A stretch of DNA of 64,000 nucleotides from Margaritifera margaritifera (lineage: Eukaryota > Mollusca > Bivalvia > Unionida > Margaritiferidae), in NCBI GenBank assembly GCA_029931535.1, contig JAQPZY010001684.1, positions 4,126,501 through 4,190,500 on the forward strand. Reading direction: 5' to 3'. The notes beneath the pieces are model-generated. The model was not told where the DNA came from and did not search any database. It saw only the letters and a program-made list of their open reading frames with translations. A program made the position numbers and the translations under genes. Numbering within the stretch: position 1 is the first letter of the stretch; each line of letters begins with the position of its first letter. Of this stretch, positions 61,501-64,000 are shown one piece after another.

Positions 61501-63687
61501 CTTAAAGGGTACAATCTTGTGATATATGCTTTTTGCCCTCTCCTCTGATCCCCAAGTTGTGCAAAATGTGGAGGAATTGGACTGCACTCTAATTCTGATT
61601 GTTTCCCCCAAGTGGGATAAATCATGTATCAGTGATCTAGTGAACTTAGCAATTGAGATTACCAGAAAATCCTGCCTTCTTCTTGCCTGCTCAAACAATA
61701 ATGAATACAGGTCTTCCATCCATACCAAAGATGCTAAACCTGCATGGTTGGCACATATCAATAGAACCCTCAGAAGAAAACAGTCCTCAAAACAAGTGGT
61801 GGACAGATTTGCTGAGGCAAGTCTTACCATTTTTTAATAAACATGGGGAAGGGATATTTTTGGTCTCATTGATTCAAGCAGAAACATATTCTCTCAAAAG
61901 CTAAGTACCACAGATAGCCAACTCCCTCCATTGATCTCTCTGAGGAGAAGTTACCCCCTGTCACTATCAACGGCTACTGTTCCACAATTGTAGACACATT
62001 ATGACATGAAAGGGAGGATATAGGTTAGAACAAGATGTCTTCGACCTTTTTGCAAACTTTGACTTGTCTCAACTAAAGGCTTTGGGCTTCCATCTGAAAT
62101 GGAATCTTCCATGGGCTTTAATGTGGTTGAATAAAGCAACCTTTTGAACCAATGTCTAGAACTACCTTGACTCACATATAGTACATATCTGCTTCATAGT
62201 GATTCTACCTACAGCAGGCTGGATCAGTGACATACATGCCTCATCGGTTGATCCGAACTATCGAAAGTTCTGACATGACAGTTCAAGTTCACTTATGATG
62301 ACCCCATGCATTCATTGTCATGAACAGATTTCCATTCATGGGGAATCATCCTTTTGTCTTGATATCTCTATCTTCCTTGGACCCTTTGCCACAAGGGCAT
62401 CTACAGGACCTTATAAGGCCTCTGAAGTGGGACCCTGGTGAACTGAGCTGACCAGAAGAGAAAGATCCTGCTTGTTCTTACCACTTAAAGAACTAGAGAC
62501 AGTATGTCCACTCAGGCTCTGTCATCCTAGGTACTATGGGCTATTCACTCTGCTTTTGAGGAAATAACCCAAGACCAGTGCATTTTTCATGTGTATCGTC
62601 TCATGAGGTTAGGGTGGTGACCACTATCATAGCATTGAAACATAACTGCTCCCTAACTGACAACATCCAAGTCATGGCAATGGAGGTCAGAGACAATATG
62701 CTGTAACTTTCACCTCAGAGACCTTTCATCTTGATGGGCTCAGTTTCATCTGGTGGGACCTAATATCACCAGCACAACAGGCTACCTTCAGTGGCTGTTA
62801 ATCAGTTTCATAGTGTCACAGGTTACTCTATTTCCTCTGGATTTGTGGGAATTACATTTTTTTTCCAAACTGCATCCATGCATAAACTATGTGCTAACTT
62901 TAGTCCATATATTGCACAACATTTAAAGCTGATTCATGTACTTTAGGAGACCGTAGACAGGGCCAACTTCAGGTAATGGGATGTAACTTGCTCCTCCTGC
63001 CACCTATTCTCCTAAGGTATTATGCTCAGGTTACATATTTGAAGAAGAAACCAGTTTTTGGAGTAAAATATGTTTTTTCAATAATACTTACATGGTTATA
63101 ATATGGAGACATCTTCCCAAGCAGTTACATCCATGTAAGAGCTTGCACATCTGCTCCAGTAGTAAGTGACAAATGGACAGGATTTGACACAATCCTTCTG
63201 CTGAGGGGGAGACAACTCTTGTCTGACTGCCACTTTGGGAAACATATGACTTTTGAGCACTTTCATTGCCAATGCAAGCCTGTGAGAGCTGGATTTGCAA
63301 GGTAGTGGACGTACTCCTAACATTATGATCGGGTAAGTATTATTAAAGAAGTATTTTACTCCGAAAATTGCTTTTCCGTTACCACTCAGATTCTTTTTCT
63401 TTATGTCATCAAAACAACAATTGTAAACCCTAATGAATTAATACAAATGTATGCCAGTTTTTGTCCTTCAGATTTTTAGAGGGACAACTGCTTGCAGAAT
63501 ACCAAAAGGTCAATTTACACTGTAATCTTTATATTGATTGTAGACAACAAATAGAGTGGCATTTGGCAAGCCCTTGGCTGCTCAGGGGACAATTCAGGCT
63601 GATGTTGCCCAGTCCAGGATTGAGATAGAGCAGGCTCGACTCCTTGTCCTGAAGGCAGCCCACATAATGGATCACTATGGCAACAAG
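3454..63687 (+). CDS. ACAD10: ACAD10-like acyl-CoA dehydrogenase, partial, 15 exons visible
   Basis: Spliced gene joined from 3454-3613, 4589-4683, 7341-7456, 15036-15217, 22877-23027, 23735-23880, 25984-26157, 42209-42436, 42807-42973, 45381-45521, 46302-46439, 52626-52716, 56337-56495, 59872-60044 and 63544-63687. All introns are GT-AG, phases agree, and the join is 755 codons without a stop. Family knowledge: ACAD10/11 proteins combine an APH-type kinase domain with an FAD-dependent acyl-CoA dehydrogenase and act on 4-hydroxy fatty acyl-CoAs in mitochondria or peroxisomes. Visible here: an ATP-binding RKKP lysine (about residue 83), the kinase loop HGDFRLDN (about 231-238), the metal-binding LDWE, then ACAD motifs GMTEP, KWW, and [10 protein letters not shown]. 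The first exon resembles the HAD-to-APH junction of ACAD10 rather than ACAD11, and the linker and ACAD halves also read closer to ACAD10. Human ACAD10 is about 1059 residues, so roughly 240 N-terminal and 60-70 C-terminal residues are missing because they lie outside the window. The largest intron (7) is about 16 kb. Confidence 0.93.
4180..4402. mobile_element. double-hairpin MITE, copy 1
   Basis: Terminal inverted repeats of about 24 bp around GTATATACTC flanked by TA. Inside are two successive hairpins built from a motif like CAAACNGCATAGACCCNGA in alternating orientation (near 4217, 4260, 4305, 4343). It has no coding capacity. Four further copies occur in the window, all in introns of the ACAD10-like gene. 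Confidence 0.85.
4589..4683 (+). CDS. ACAD10: ACAD10-like exon 2 (APH N-lobe, ATP-binding lysine)
   Basis: Residues 54-85. It reads [13 protein letters not shown] then MVLRKKP, the family's nucleotide-binding strand and lysine. The acceptor is ttttacag/AG, the donor CCA/gtaagt, and the end phase is 0. Confidence 0.92.
5111..5310 (+). mobile_element. tRNA-derived SINE
   Basis: An A-box-like segment (gtggctgtgtgattagtg, about 5121), a B box (ggattcgaatcc, about 5167) at tRNA-like spacing, then a conserved body with cacttgagcaaggcact and an A-rich tail (about 5281-5310). The head lacks tRNA folding integrity, so it is a SINE and not a tRNA gene. Confidence 0.8.
5528..6475. repeat. minisatellite, about 61-bp unit, about 16 copies
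   Basis: Each unit has gattgggacagtcctagctg, gtatgga, ttttcctacaacatat and cagtttatat. Units differ by single bases and short indels. Located in intron 2. Confidence 0.95.
6470..6615. repeat. short imperfect tandem repeat (about 35 bp)
   Basis: Directly follows the 61-bp array; repeats the words atatcagttttcatggttt and attcatgg four times or so. Confidence 0.7.
6616..7340. other. AT-rich intron 2 remainder
   Basis: AT-rich sequence leading to exon 3. Open frames on both strands at 7075-7308 are low-complexity and have no recognisable domain. I see no gene or repeat here. Confidence 0.6.
7341..7456 (+). CDS. ACAD10: ACAD10-like exon 3 (APH domain)
   Basis: Residues 86-124. [20 protein letters not shown] and then [14 protein letters not shown] match the conserved block after RKKP in ACAD10/11. 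The acceptor is acattttcag, the donor CAAG/gtaagt, and the end phase is 2. Confidence 0.93.
7457..8779. other. intron 3, 5' part, mostly unassigned
   Basis: Contains a G run near 7544 and, at 7919-8115, a single-ended cagtcagacctgtcctaatgg segment with gtggtcactcatgg later, resembling but not matching the termini of the pogo-like element at 2256. No coding sequence is recognised. Confidence 0.5.
8780..11895 (+). mobile_element. DIRS-type retrotransposon relic B, internally deleted
   Basis: Left terminal repeat about 8780-8960 (caatcgcggaaagac, ccatgtagacaaagggaag). Gag-like Cys-rich start is triplicated within 9085-9540 (reads SCTKCSF). Gag C-terminal part lies at 10276-10790, followed directly by the recombinase C-terminal part (10800-11250; [13 protein letters not shown], then [17 protein letters not shown] with candidate active-site H, R and Y). 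Internal complementary region about 11535-11620, right terminal repeat about 11700-11895, inverted relative to the left. RT and RNase H are missing, making it a non-autonomous deletion derivative of about 3.1 kb. Stops interrupt all frames. Confidence 0.8.
11896..13479. other. intron 3 middle; includes AAT microsatellite
   Basis: AT-rich. An (aat)n run with minor interruptions lies at about 12226-12266. No gene seen. Confidence 0.6.
13480..14095 (-). repeat. three diverged tandem copies of about 200 bp with a small acidic reading frame
   Basis: Copies at about 13480-13680, 13690-13890 and 13895-14095 share tggttatcatcagctc, catttcactg, tttcatcaaaatcag and gccgcttcagt. On the minus strand each copy carries remnants of one short open frame, intact only in the middle copy. 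Confidence 0.75.
13697..13849 (-). CDS. hypothetical 50-residue acidic peptide frame in tandem repeat
   Basis: ATG at 13849 to TAG at 13697. The product starts [20 protein letters not shown] and ends [13 protein letters not shown]; it is rich in Asp/Glu with no hydrophobic segment. The flanking copies preserve the same register in part but carry stops or shifts. It could be the N-terminal stub of a transposase (acidic N-termini are common in piggyBac-type proteins) or a chance frame; no function can be assigned. Confidence 0.3.
   Translation of the reverse strand: MADSTEAANDGSGVDVDFDENVDNIVGKIYVLRSTDSDLDFSEMNRADDN
14096..15035. other. intron 3, 3' part
   Basis: Contains a T/G homopolymer tract at 14680-14706 and AT-rich sequence up to the exon 4 acceptor. 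No gene recognised. Confidence 0.6.
15036..15217 (+). CDS. ACAD10: ACAD10-like exon 4 (APH domain)
   Basis: Residues 124-185. [17 protein letters not shown] is the hinge region of the kinase fold, followed by [13 protein letters not shown] and DDYGKKG. The acceptor is acttttccag, the donor AAGG/gttagc, and the end phase is 1. Its upstream intron of 7.6 kb holds a DIRS relic. Confidence 0.92.
15353..15529. mobile_element. double-hairpin MITE, copy 2 (shortened)
   Basis: Termini taccatatatactcgcttat and its inverse tatatatggta, flanked by TA. Lacks the first internal hairpin arm present in copy 1, giving about 177 bp. Confidence 0.82.
16050..16490. repeat. long direct repeat, copy 1
   Basis: About 440 bp matching 18172-18620 with scattered differences (shared words include tgttattaggtgc, gaccagggagtccc, aaacacct). 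Type of repeat not recognised; no terminal structure seen. Confidence 0.8.
16500..18170. other. intron 4 middle, mostly unassigned
   Basis: AT-rich sequence between the two long direct repeats. A 29-bp unit (ggattgttacataatg) is repeated three times at about 17798-17866. No gene seen. Confidence 0.6.
18172..18620. repeat. long direct repeat, copy 2
   Basis: Second copy of the 16050-16490 sequence in the same orientation, 2.1 kb away. Confidence 0.8.
18621..20554. other. intron 4, 3' part before DIRS relic C
   Basis: A 121-codon minus-strand frame at 20188-20553 is moderately GC-rich and contains words such as [16 protein letters not shown] that could come from a decayed transposon, but I cannot assign a family. 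The rest is unassigned. Confidence 0.4.
20555..22740 (+). mobile_element. DIRS-type retrotransposon relic C (left end and gag)
   Basis: Left terminal repeat traces at about 20580-20690 (ctgtctatacatgatgtagat). A gag-like start at 21102 ([20 protein letters not shown] then [13 protein letters not shown], Cys-rich, possible zinc-binding) follows a splice-acceptor-like tttttcatttcag. The gag continues with breaks to about 22655 (the part at 22201-22655 matches relic B 10330-10790). A run of 22 C lies at 22130-22152. No RT, RNase H or recombinase follows; the relic stops about 140 bp before exon 5. Confidence 0.72.
22877..23027 (+). CDS. ACAD10: ACAD10-like exon 5 (APH catalytic loop)
   Basis: Residues 185-235. 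It contains [11 protein letters not shown] and ends with IVHGDFR, the first half of the phosphotransferase catalytic loop; Asp is the expected catalytic base. The acceptor is tttcctcag, the donor TTTAG/gtaatt, and the end phase is 2. A DIRS gag relic ends about 140 bp upstream. Confidence 0.94.
23028..23734. other. intron 5, nothing recognised
   Basis: A 707-bp AT-rich intron without a visible repeat or reading frame of note. Confidence 0.7.
23735..23880 (+). CDS. ACAD10: ACAD10-like exon 6 (APH metal-binding segment)
   Basis: Residues 235-284. It completes the loop with RLDNLIYHP and carries [17 protein letters not shown], the metal-binding Asp motif. The donor is CCAT/gtgagt, end phase 1. 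The last 46 bp of the exon and the first 18 bp of the intron are the unit of a tandem array that continues to about 24345 (see array entry). The first donor, 23881, is chosen because it alone joins in frame to exon 7 without a stop. Confidence 0.93.
23835..24345 (+). repeat. 64-bp tandem array containing exon 6 end and splice donor
   Basis: The unit is the last 46 bp of exon 6 (starting ctctgtatctgtta) plus 18 bp of intron (gtgagtaagattagataa). Donor positions: 23881, 23945, 24009, 24073, 24137, 24201 and 24265 (all gtgagt), then a degenerate gtaagg at 24329. Spacing is exactly 64 bp, and units are nearly identical (a few have gtttctaca instead of gttactaca), implying recent expansion. Reading past the first donor meets an in-frame TAA within three codons. 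Confidence 0.97.
24385..24606. mobile_element. double-hairpin MITE, copy 3
   Basis: Begins taccatatatacttgtttat; both internal hairpins (cagcatagaccctgatctgc and gcatagactcagagttgctg with their inverses) are present; right end diverged. Confidence 0.82.
24607..25983. other. intron 6, 3' part
   Basis: Holds a 30-bp direct duplication (ccttataactgtctgccttt, about 24632-24692). The remainder is AT-rich with no gene; the plus-strand frame at 25667-25966 shows no domain. Confidence 0.6.
25984..26157 (+). CDS. ACAD10: ACAD10-like exon 7 (APH C-terminal helices)
   Basis: Residues 284-342. [16 protein letters not shown], then [20 protein letters not shown] and YKRALSG, the conserved end of the APH domain. 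The acceptor is gatttcag, the donor TCAG/gtaggt, and the end phase is 1. The next coding exon is about 16 kb away. Confidence 0.94.
26158..28400. other. intron 7, first part, unassigned
   Basis: Non-coding AT-rich sequence. A segment at 28290-28365 (gtggccttataagagggg, ending ccactgta) resembles one end of a small DNA transposon but no partner end is visible. Confidence 0.5.
28401..29578. repeat. 34-bp minisatellite, about 35 copies, with 341-bp higher-order period
   Basis: Unit gacaatagtctgggatgg followed by gccttttgggcctgta; a few units are 33 or 35 bp. Because 34 is 1 mod 3 and the unit lacks minus-strand stops, all three minus-strand frames stay open over long distances (the longest 462 codons), which is a by-product of the repeat. 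Two rare variants (tttcgtgcc at 28891 and 29232; tcgacaatag at 28970 and 29311) recur exactly 341 bp apart, showing a 10-unit block duplication. Confidence 0.97.
29579..31075. other. intron 7, unassigned
   Basis: AT-rich sequence between two minisatellites; no gene or repeat family recognised. Confidence 0.6.
31076..31930. repeat. minisatellite, about 56-bp unit, about 15 copies
   Basis: Unit contains tataagcacacataaaaag, ataactgcacacaa(c/t)tgtcac and taatttacactg. Units are moderately diverged with indels. Confidence 0.93.
32210..32740 (+). repeat. dispersed repeat of about 125-bp units rich in AGGTCA
   Basis: Four imperfect units, each with an aaactttgt block, aaggaagaagcc-like block and an aggtcaaaggtca-like block. 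Preceded by a T/G homopolymer run at 32190-32212. A related array in the opposite orientation is at 58895-59590. Confidence 0.75.
32741..33579. other. intron 7, unassigned
   Basis: AT-rich sequence; the 106-codon frame at 32748-33068 is Asn/Phe/Ile-rich without a recognisable domain. Confidence 0.5.
33580..33905. repeat. minisatellite, units of about 36 and 48 bp
   Basis: Repeats of cttgtgtcacccacatc with actgacctcgcattg; the first units are shorter and lack the gtcctgtctccc insert present in later units. Confidence 0.9.
33906..34690. other. intron 7, unassigned
   Basis: No feature recognised between the 36/48-bp array and the AAT/CAT microsatellites. Confidence 0.6.
34756..34844. repeat. 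AAT/ATT and CAT trinucleotide microsatellites
   Basis: (aat)n at 34756-34795, an inverted att stretch, then (cat)n at about 34818-34841. Confidence 0.95.
34845..35699. other. intron 7, unassigned
   Basis: Single-copy-looking intronic sequence without a recognisable gene. Confidence 0.55.
35700..36078. repeat. minisatellite, about 55-bp unit, about 7 copies
   Basis: Unit contains ccaaccttccatccattaat, cccttaccatgcct and cacccacccatcagt with variable length. Confidence 0.9.
36290..36965. repeat. minisatellite, about 55-bp unit, about 12 copies
   Basis: Unit contains cacagataatcatgccactg, tacatggcagtagtgata and cacataatacagtct. Some units have an extra attaatc after ataatc. Confidence 0.95.
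37509..37573. repeat. (TA)n then (AC)n dinucleotide microsatellite
   Basis: About 28 TA repeats followed by a short ACAC run. Confidence 0.95.
37574..38452. other. intron 7, unassigned
   Basis: AT-rich sequence before the LINE insertion; nothing recognised. Confidence 0.6.
38453..38514. repeat. 62-bp direct repeat flanking LINE, left copy
   Basis: Starts atatatgaatacagttctgc and includes cggttccatcatcaggt; matches 41911-41972 with about ten differences, same orientation. Confidence 0.9.
38575..39504 (-). pseudogene. LINE polyprotein C-terminal part (CCHC knuckle and endonuclease)
   Basis: 309-codon open stretch. CCHC ligands are residues 90, 93, 101 and 106 of this stretch. The endonuclease signature has PD at residues 195-196, but the acidic position 15 residues later, expected Glu in an ELTVPWE context, is Lys 211 (AAA at 38872-38874). 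The stretch joins the upstream frame only by a frameshift. Confidence 0.8.
40164..40981 (-). pseudogene. LINE reverse transcriptase, frameshifted
   Basis: Two overlapping frames, 40505-40981 and 40164-40559, together span RT motifs from the fingers to FVDD. A single-base shift near 40525, right after the motif A GSIPH, separates them, and a TAG at 40164 stops the second. Confidence 0.85.
41911..41972. repeat. 62-bp direct repeat flanking LINE, right copy
   Basis: Second copy of the 38453-38514 repeat. Too long for an ordinary LINE target-site duplication. Confidence 0.9.
42209..42436 (+). CDS. ACAD10: ACAD10-like exon 8 (interdomain linker)
   Basis: Residues 342-418. It opens GQGSS and continues VSNTAWEIA, which corresponds to the conserved linker start after the APH domain; the remainder is Ser/Gln/Asn-rich and expected to be variable. 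The acceptor is ttttcaaag, the donor GCAG/gtagct, and the end phase is 1. Phase agreement on both sides supports it despite low conservation. Confidence 0.85.
42437..42806. other. intron 8, nothing recognised
   Basis: 370 bp of AT-rich intron with a good polypyrimidine tract (ctgtttcttttttgtt) before exon 9. Confidence 0.75.
42807..42973 (+). CDS. ACAD10: ACAD10-like exon 9 (ACAD N-terminal helix)
   Basis: Residues 418-473. [20 protein letters not shown] begins the all-alpha N-terminal domain of acyl-CoA dehydrogenases, and PIEELK ends the exon. The acceptor is ttatccag, the donor CTTAAG/gtagaa, and the end phase is 0. Confidence 0.9.
42974..43365. other. intron 9, 5' part, nothing recognised
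   Basis: AT-rich, no feature. Confidence 0.65.
43366..44103. repeat. 48-bp minisatellite, about 15 copies
   Basis: Unit tccctcactgtaaagcctca plus gtataccatggccccacata and taacatgg. Since 48 is divisible by 3, the array keeps several frames open on both strands (for example 43812-44141 and 43829-44206); these are repeat by-products. Confidence 0.95.
44266..44660. repeat. 31-bp minisatellite, about 12 copies
   Basis: Unit cttgtaacataccccattat plus gacacagtctt; distinct from the 48-bp array just upstream, although both contain acat blocks. Confidence 0.9.
44825..44965. repeat. imperfect inverted repeat (possible small MITE)
   Basis: tctgaggatttgaggata at about 44845 pairs with the reverse complement of tcctcagatcctcaaaca at about 44920; arms about 45 bp with a 35-bp centre. 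No target duplication identified. Confidence 0.5.
45381..45521 (+). CDS. ACAD10: ACAD10-like exon 10 (ACAD N-terminal domain)
   Basis: Residues 474-520. [20 protein letters not shown] and [14 protein letters not shown] form a signature block; the DPE-KYGAG wording is ACAD10-type. The acceptor is gtatctgtag, the donor GAG/gtaaga, and both phases are 0. Confidence 0.95.
45603..45895. repeat. 31-bp minisatellite, about 9 copies
   Basis: Unit ctttatttagagtccactcc plus tagactgctaa, starting 80 bp after the exon 10 donor. Confidence 0.95.
46302..46439 (+). CDS. ACAD10: ACAD10-like exon 11 (ACAD substrate/FAD site)
   Basis: Residues 521-566. [19 protein letters not shown] then CFGMTEPN, the start of the acyl-CoA dehydrogenase signature that contacts flavin. 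The acceptor is cttgctgcag, the donor AAT/gtaaga, and both phases are 0. The donor region is duplicated 45 bp downstream (see repeat entry). Confidence 0.95.
46433..46522 (+). repeat. 45-bp tandem duplication of exon 11 splice donor
   Basis: The sequence accaaatgtaagatgtcttt with catggttt, ending tacttgatata, is present twice; donors gtaaga are at 46440 and 46485. The step of 45 bp is a multiple of three, but the extension to the second donor carries an in-frame TAA (about 46476). Confidence 0.95.
47754..48182 (+). pseudogene. DIRS reverse transcriptase fragment
   Basis: 142-codon frame with [32 protein letters not shown] (motif A region), [20 protein letters not shown] and AVYLDDIL (catalytic YxDD) just before the stop. 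The FHIPIHP and YQF-AL words are typical of DIRS RTs. The ATG is not meaningful; the frame is a fragment of a longer pol. Confidence 0.85.
49537..50330 (+). pseudogene. DIRS tyrosine recombinase, broken
   Basis: N-terminal part 49537-49800 and C-terminal part 50109-50330, separated by stops. The C-part reads [17 protein letters not shown] then [13 protein letters not shown] and stops at a TAA where relic B continues SSFYVCD. The box-II His found in relic B (SAHKIR) is Asn here (SANEFR). Confidence 0.75.
51595..52573. repeat. perfect (AATG)n microsatellite, 979 bp, about 245 copies
   Basis: No interruption seen over the full length; the only imperfect repeats are just past 52573. The minus strand is open in every frame because the unit has no stop there (encodes Ser-Phe-Ile-His repeats), so its 339-codon frame is not a gene. 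Ends 52 bp before exon 12. Confidence 0.98.
52626..52716 (+). CDS. ACAD10: ACAD10-like exon 12 (ACAD beta domain)
   Basis: Residues 567-597. [18 protein letters not shown] then NGHKWWTS, the flavin-contacting strand of the middle beta domain. The acceptor is attcccctcag, the donor TCAG/gtaaat, and the end phase is 1. A 979-bp AATG microsatellite ends 52 bp before the exon. Confidence 0.95.
52810..53020. mobile_element. double-hairpin MITE, copy 4
   Basis: Left end taacatatatactcacataag; internal hairpins with agatctgcaagtgcat and gatcctgatctgcctgtg; right end diverged beyond a clear terminal repeat. Confidence 0.75.
53021..54175. other. intron 12, unassigned
   Basis: AT-rich; no gene or repeat recognised. 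Confidence 0.6.
54176..54277. repeat. (ATAC)n microsatellite, about 25 copies
   Basis: Continuous acat repeats directly before the solo LTR. Confidence 0.95.
54307..54998. mobile_element. solo LTR, 692 bp, with 5-bp target duplication
   Basis: Begins TGTTATGA and ends TCGTAACA, an 8-bp terminal inversion with one mismatch. Flanked by CATAG on both sides (54302-54306 and 54999-55003). A polyadenylation-like cttgaaataaattt lies near 54914. No internal retroelement sequence, so it is a recombined solo LTR; superfamily not determined (Ty3/gypsy or BEL are possible with a 5-bp duplication). Confidence 0.85.
55004..56336. repeat. intron 12, 3' part, with two related dispersed repeats
   Basis: Segments at about 55150-55320 and 55850-56045 share gggcaac, acaaagttt/accaagttt, a gacagatggatgg block and tcacaatatccc. 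They look like fragments of one dispersed element; its ends are not visible. Confidence 0.6.
56337..56495 (+). CDS. ACAD10: ACAD10-like exon 13 (ACAD beta domain)
   Basis: Residues 597-650. [33 protein letters not shown] and TVFGYDD match the beta domain. The acceptor is cttgatag, the donor CCAG/gtaaat, and the end phase is 1. Confidence 0.94.
56496..57690. other. intron 13, 5' part
   Basis: Contains a threefold 23-bp repeat (gatccaggttcctatttttg) at about 56684-56752; otherwise unassigned. Confidence 0.6.
57690..57965 (+). promoter_or_regulatory. possible TATA promoter or LTR fragment
   Basis: TATAAATA at 57817-57824, preceded by gattggtcag (CCAAT box inverse) at about 57777 and followed by agcagataactgtcagcagt and aataaaaac. 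The arrangement resembles an LTR or RNA polymerase II promoter, but no reading frame follows and no target duplication was found. Confidence 0.3.
57966..58894. other. intron 13, unassigned
   Basis: AT-rich, no feature recognised. Confidence 0.6.
58895..59590 (-). repeat. dispersed repeat with GACCTTGACC blocks, split by a MITE
   Basis: Imperfect units of about 150-180 bp containing acagaaacaggtcacag, tgaccttgac and ctagtcatg; opposite orientation to the 32210-32740 array. MITE copy 5 interrupts it at 59199-59415. Confidence 0.65.
59199..59415. mobile_element. double-hairpin MITE, copy 5
   Basis: Termini ctgtatgtactcgcgtataa and the inverse of tcgtatatactcgtgtataa, flanked by TA. It carries both hairpins. 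Inserted into the GACCTTGACC repeat array. Confidence 0.87.
59872..60044 (+). CDS. ACAD10: ACAD10-like exon 14 (beta to C-terminal alpha domain)
   Basis: Residues 650-707. [40 protein letters not shown] then [13 protein letters not shown]; the GRIHHCMR segment is diagnostic of ACAD10/11. The acceptor is ccttttacag, the donor AGG/gtaaga, and the end phase is 0. Confidence 0.95.
60045..60639. other. intron 14, 5' part, nothing recognised
   Basis: No gene; the open stretch at 60053-60376 shows no domain. Confidence 0.6.
60640..63365 (+). mobile_element. DIRS-type retrotransposon relic E (RNase H, recombinase start, right terminus)
   Basis: 5'-truncated. RNase H-like part at about 61090-61290 ([20 protein letters not shown], then IKSQGG), linker at 61309-61900, recombinase N-part at about 62030-62150 ([19 protein letters not shown], paralogous to relic D 49700-49790), decayed recombinase body to about 62770, internal complementary region 63015-63100 and right terminal repeat end at about 63325-63365. 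Many stops and shifts. Confidence 0.78.
63544..63687 (+). CDS. ACAD10: ACAD10-like exon 15 (C-terminal alpha domain), last in window
   Basis: Residues 708-755. [20 protein letters not shown], then [19 protein letters not shown]; Arg and FGKPL...Q are the FAD/subunit-interface positions of the family. The acceptor is ttgattgtag, the donor AAG/gtgggt, and both phases are 0. The following exon, expected to hold the catalytic DGPDEVH segment, is outside the window. Confidence 0.94.
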
Positions 63688-64000
63688 GTGGGTTGCTGTT
63701 TATTCAGTTTTCTTTGAAAATATTGTCCCTTCACAATGGTTAAATCAGATGTCTACATATTTGCATATTAGCAAACAAGAAAAGGGATGTCTGGTACAGC
63801 TGTCTGATTTGTCACATTAAGTCCATATGAAATTTAGTGGATTGATTATGGAGATTTTTCAGTCAACCCCAAGAGATAGTAGTGAGATATGGTATTTGCT
63901 GTAATAATAGCATCTACCCCAATGAATGCACACAATCCTTGTCAATAGAGAAATTCTGAAGCAACTAGCATTTGCATTTTGCCCCAGATCAGATATCACT
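63688..64000. other. start of intron 15, nothing recognised
   Basis: Intron following exon 15, cut by the window end. Confidence 0.7.

Overview
The window is animal nuclear DNA: AT-rich, intron-rich and repeat-dense. The protein similarity, the DIRS-type retroelements, the tRNA-derived SINE and the many long minisatellites suggest a marine invertebrate, most likely a bivalve mollusc. The species cannot be fixed from the sequence alone.

Only one host gene is visible. It runs left to right on the + strand through almost the whole window and encodes an acyl-CoA dehydrogenase of the ACAD10/ACAD11 family (call: ACAD10-like). I could place 15 consecutive coding exons (3454-63687). All have GT/AG boundaries and compatible phases, and together they give 2265 nt, exactly 755 codons with no stop. 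The order is: tail of a HAD-like region, aminoglycoside-phosphotransferase (APH)-type kinase domain (exons 1-7), variable linker (exon 8), acyl-CoA dehydrogenase domain (exons 9-15). The start codon and HAD exons must lie before position 1. The last exon(s), with the C-terminal catalytic segment, lie beyond 64000.

The rest is intron, dominated by mobile and tandem DNA. (1) Five relics of one DIRS-type tyrosine-recombinase retrotransposon family, all in sense orientation (1-1395, about 8780-11895, 20555-22740, 47070-51060, 60640-63365), with inverted terminal repeats and an internal complementary region still readable. (2) One antisense, decayed LINE with a restriction-like endonuclease (38515-41910), bracketed by 62-bp direct repeats, in the 16-kb intron 7. 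(3) A pogo/Tigger-like DNA transposon (2256-3424) ending 29 bp before an exon. (4) Five copies of a double-hairpin MITE. (5) A solo LTR with a clean 5-bp target duplication. (6) A tRNA-derived SINE. (7) At least a dozen unrelated minisatellite families, plus a perfect 979-bp AATG microsatellite ending 52 bp before exon 12.

The most unusual feature is the duplication of splice donors. The 3' end of exon 6 plus its donor is repeated in a 64-bp array giving eight donors, and the exon 11 donor is duplicated once with a 45-bp step. In both places, use of a downstream donor would bring in an in-frame stop.
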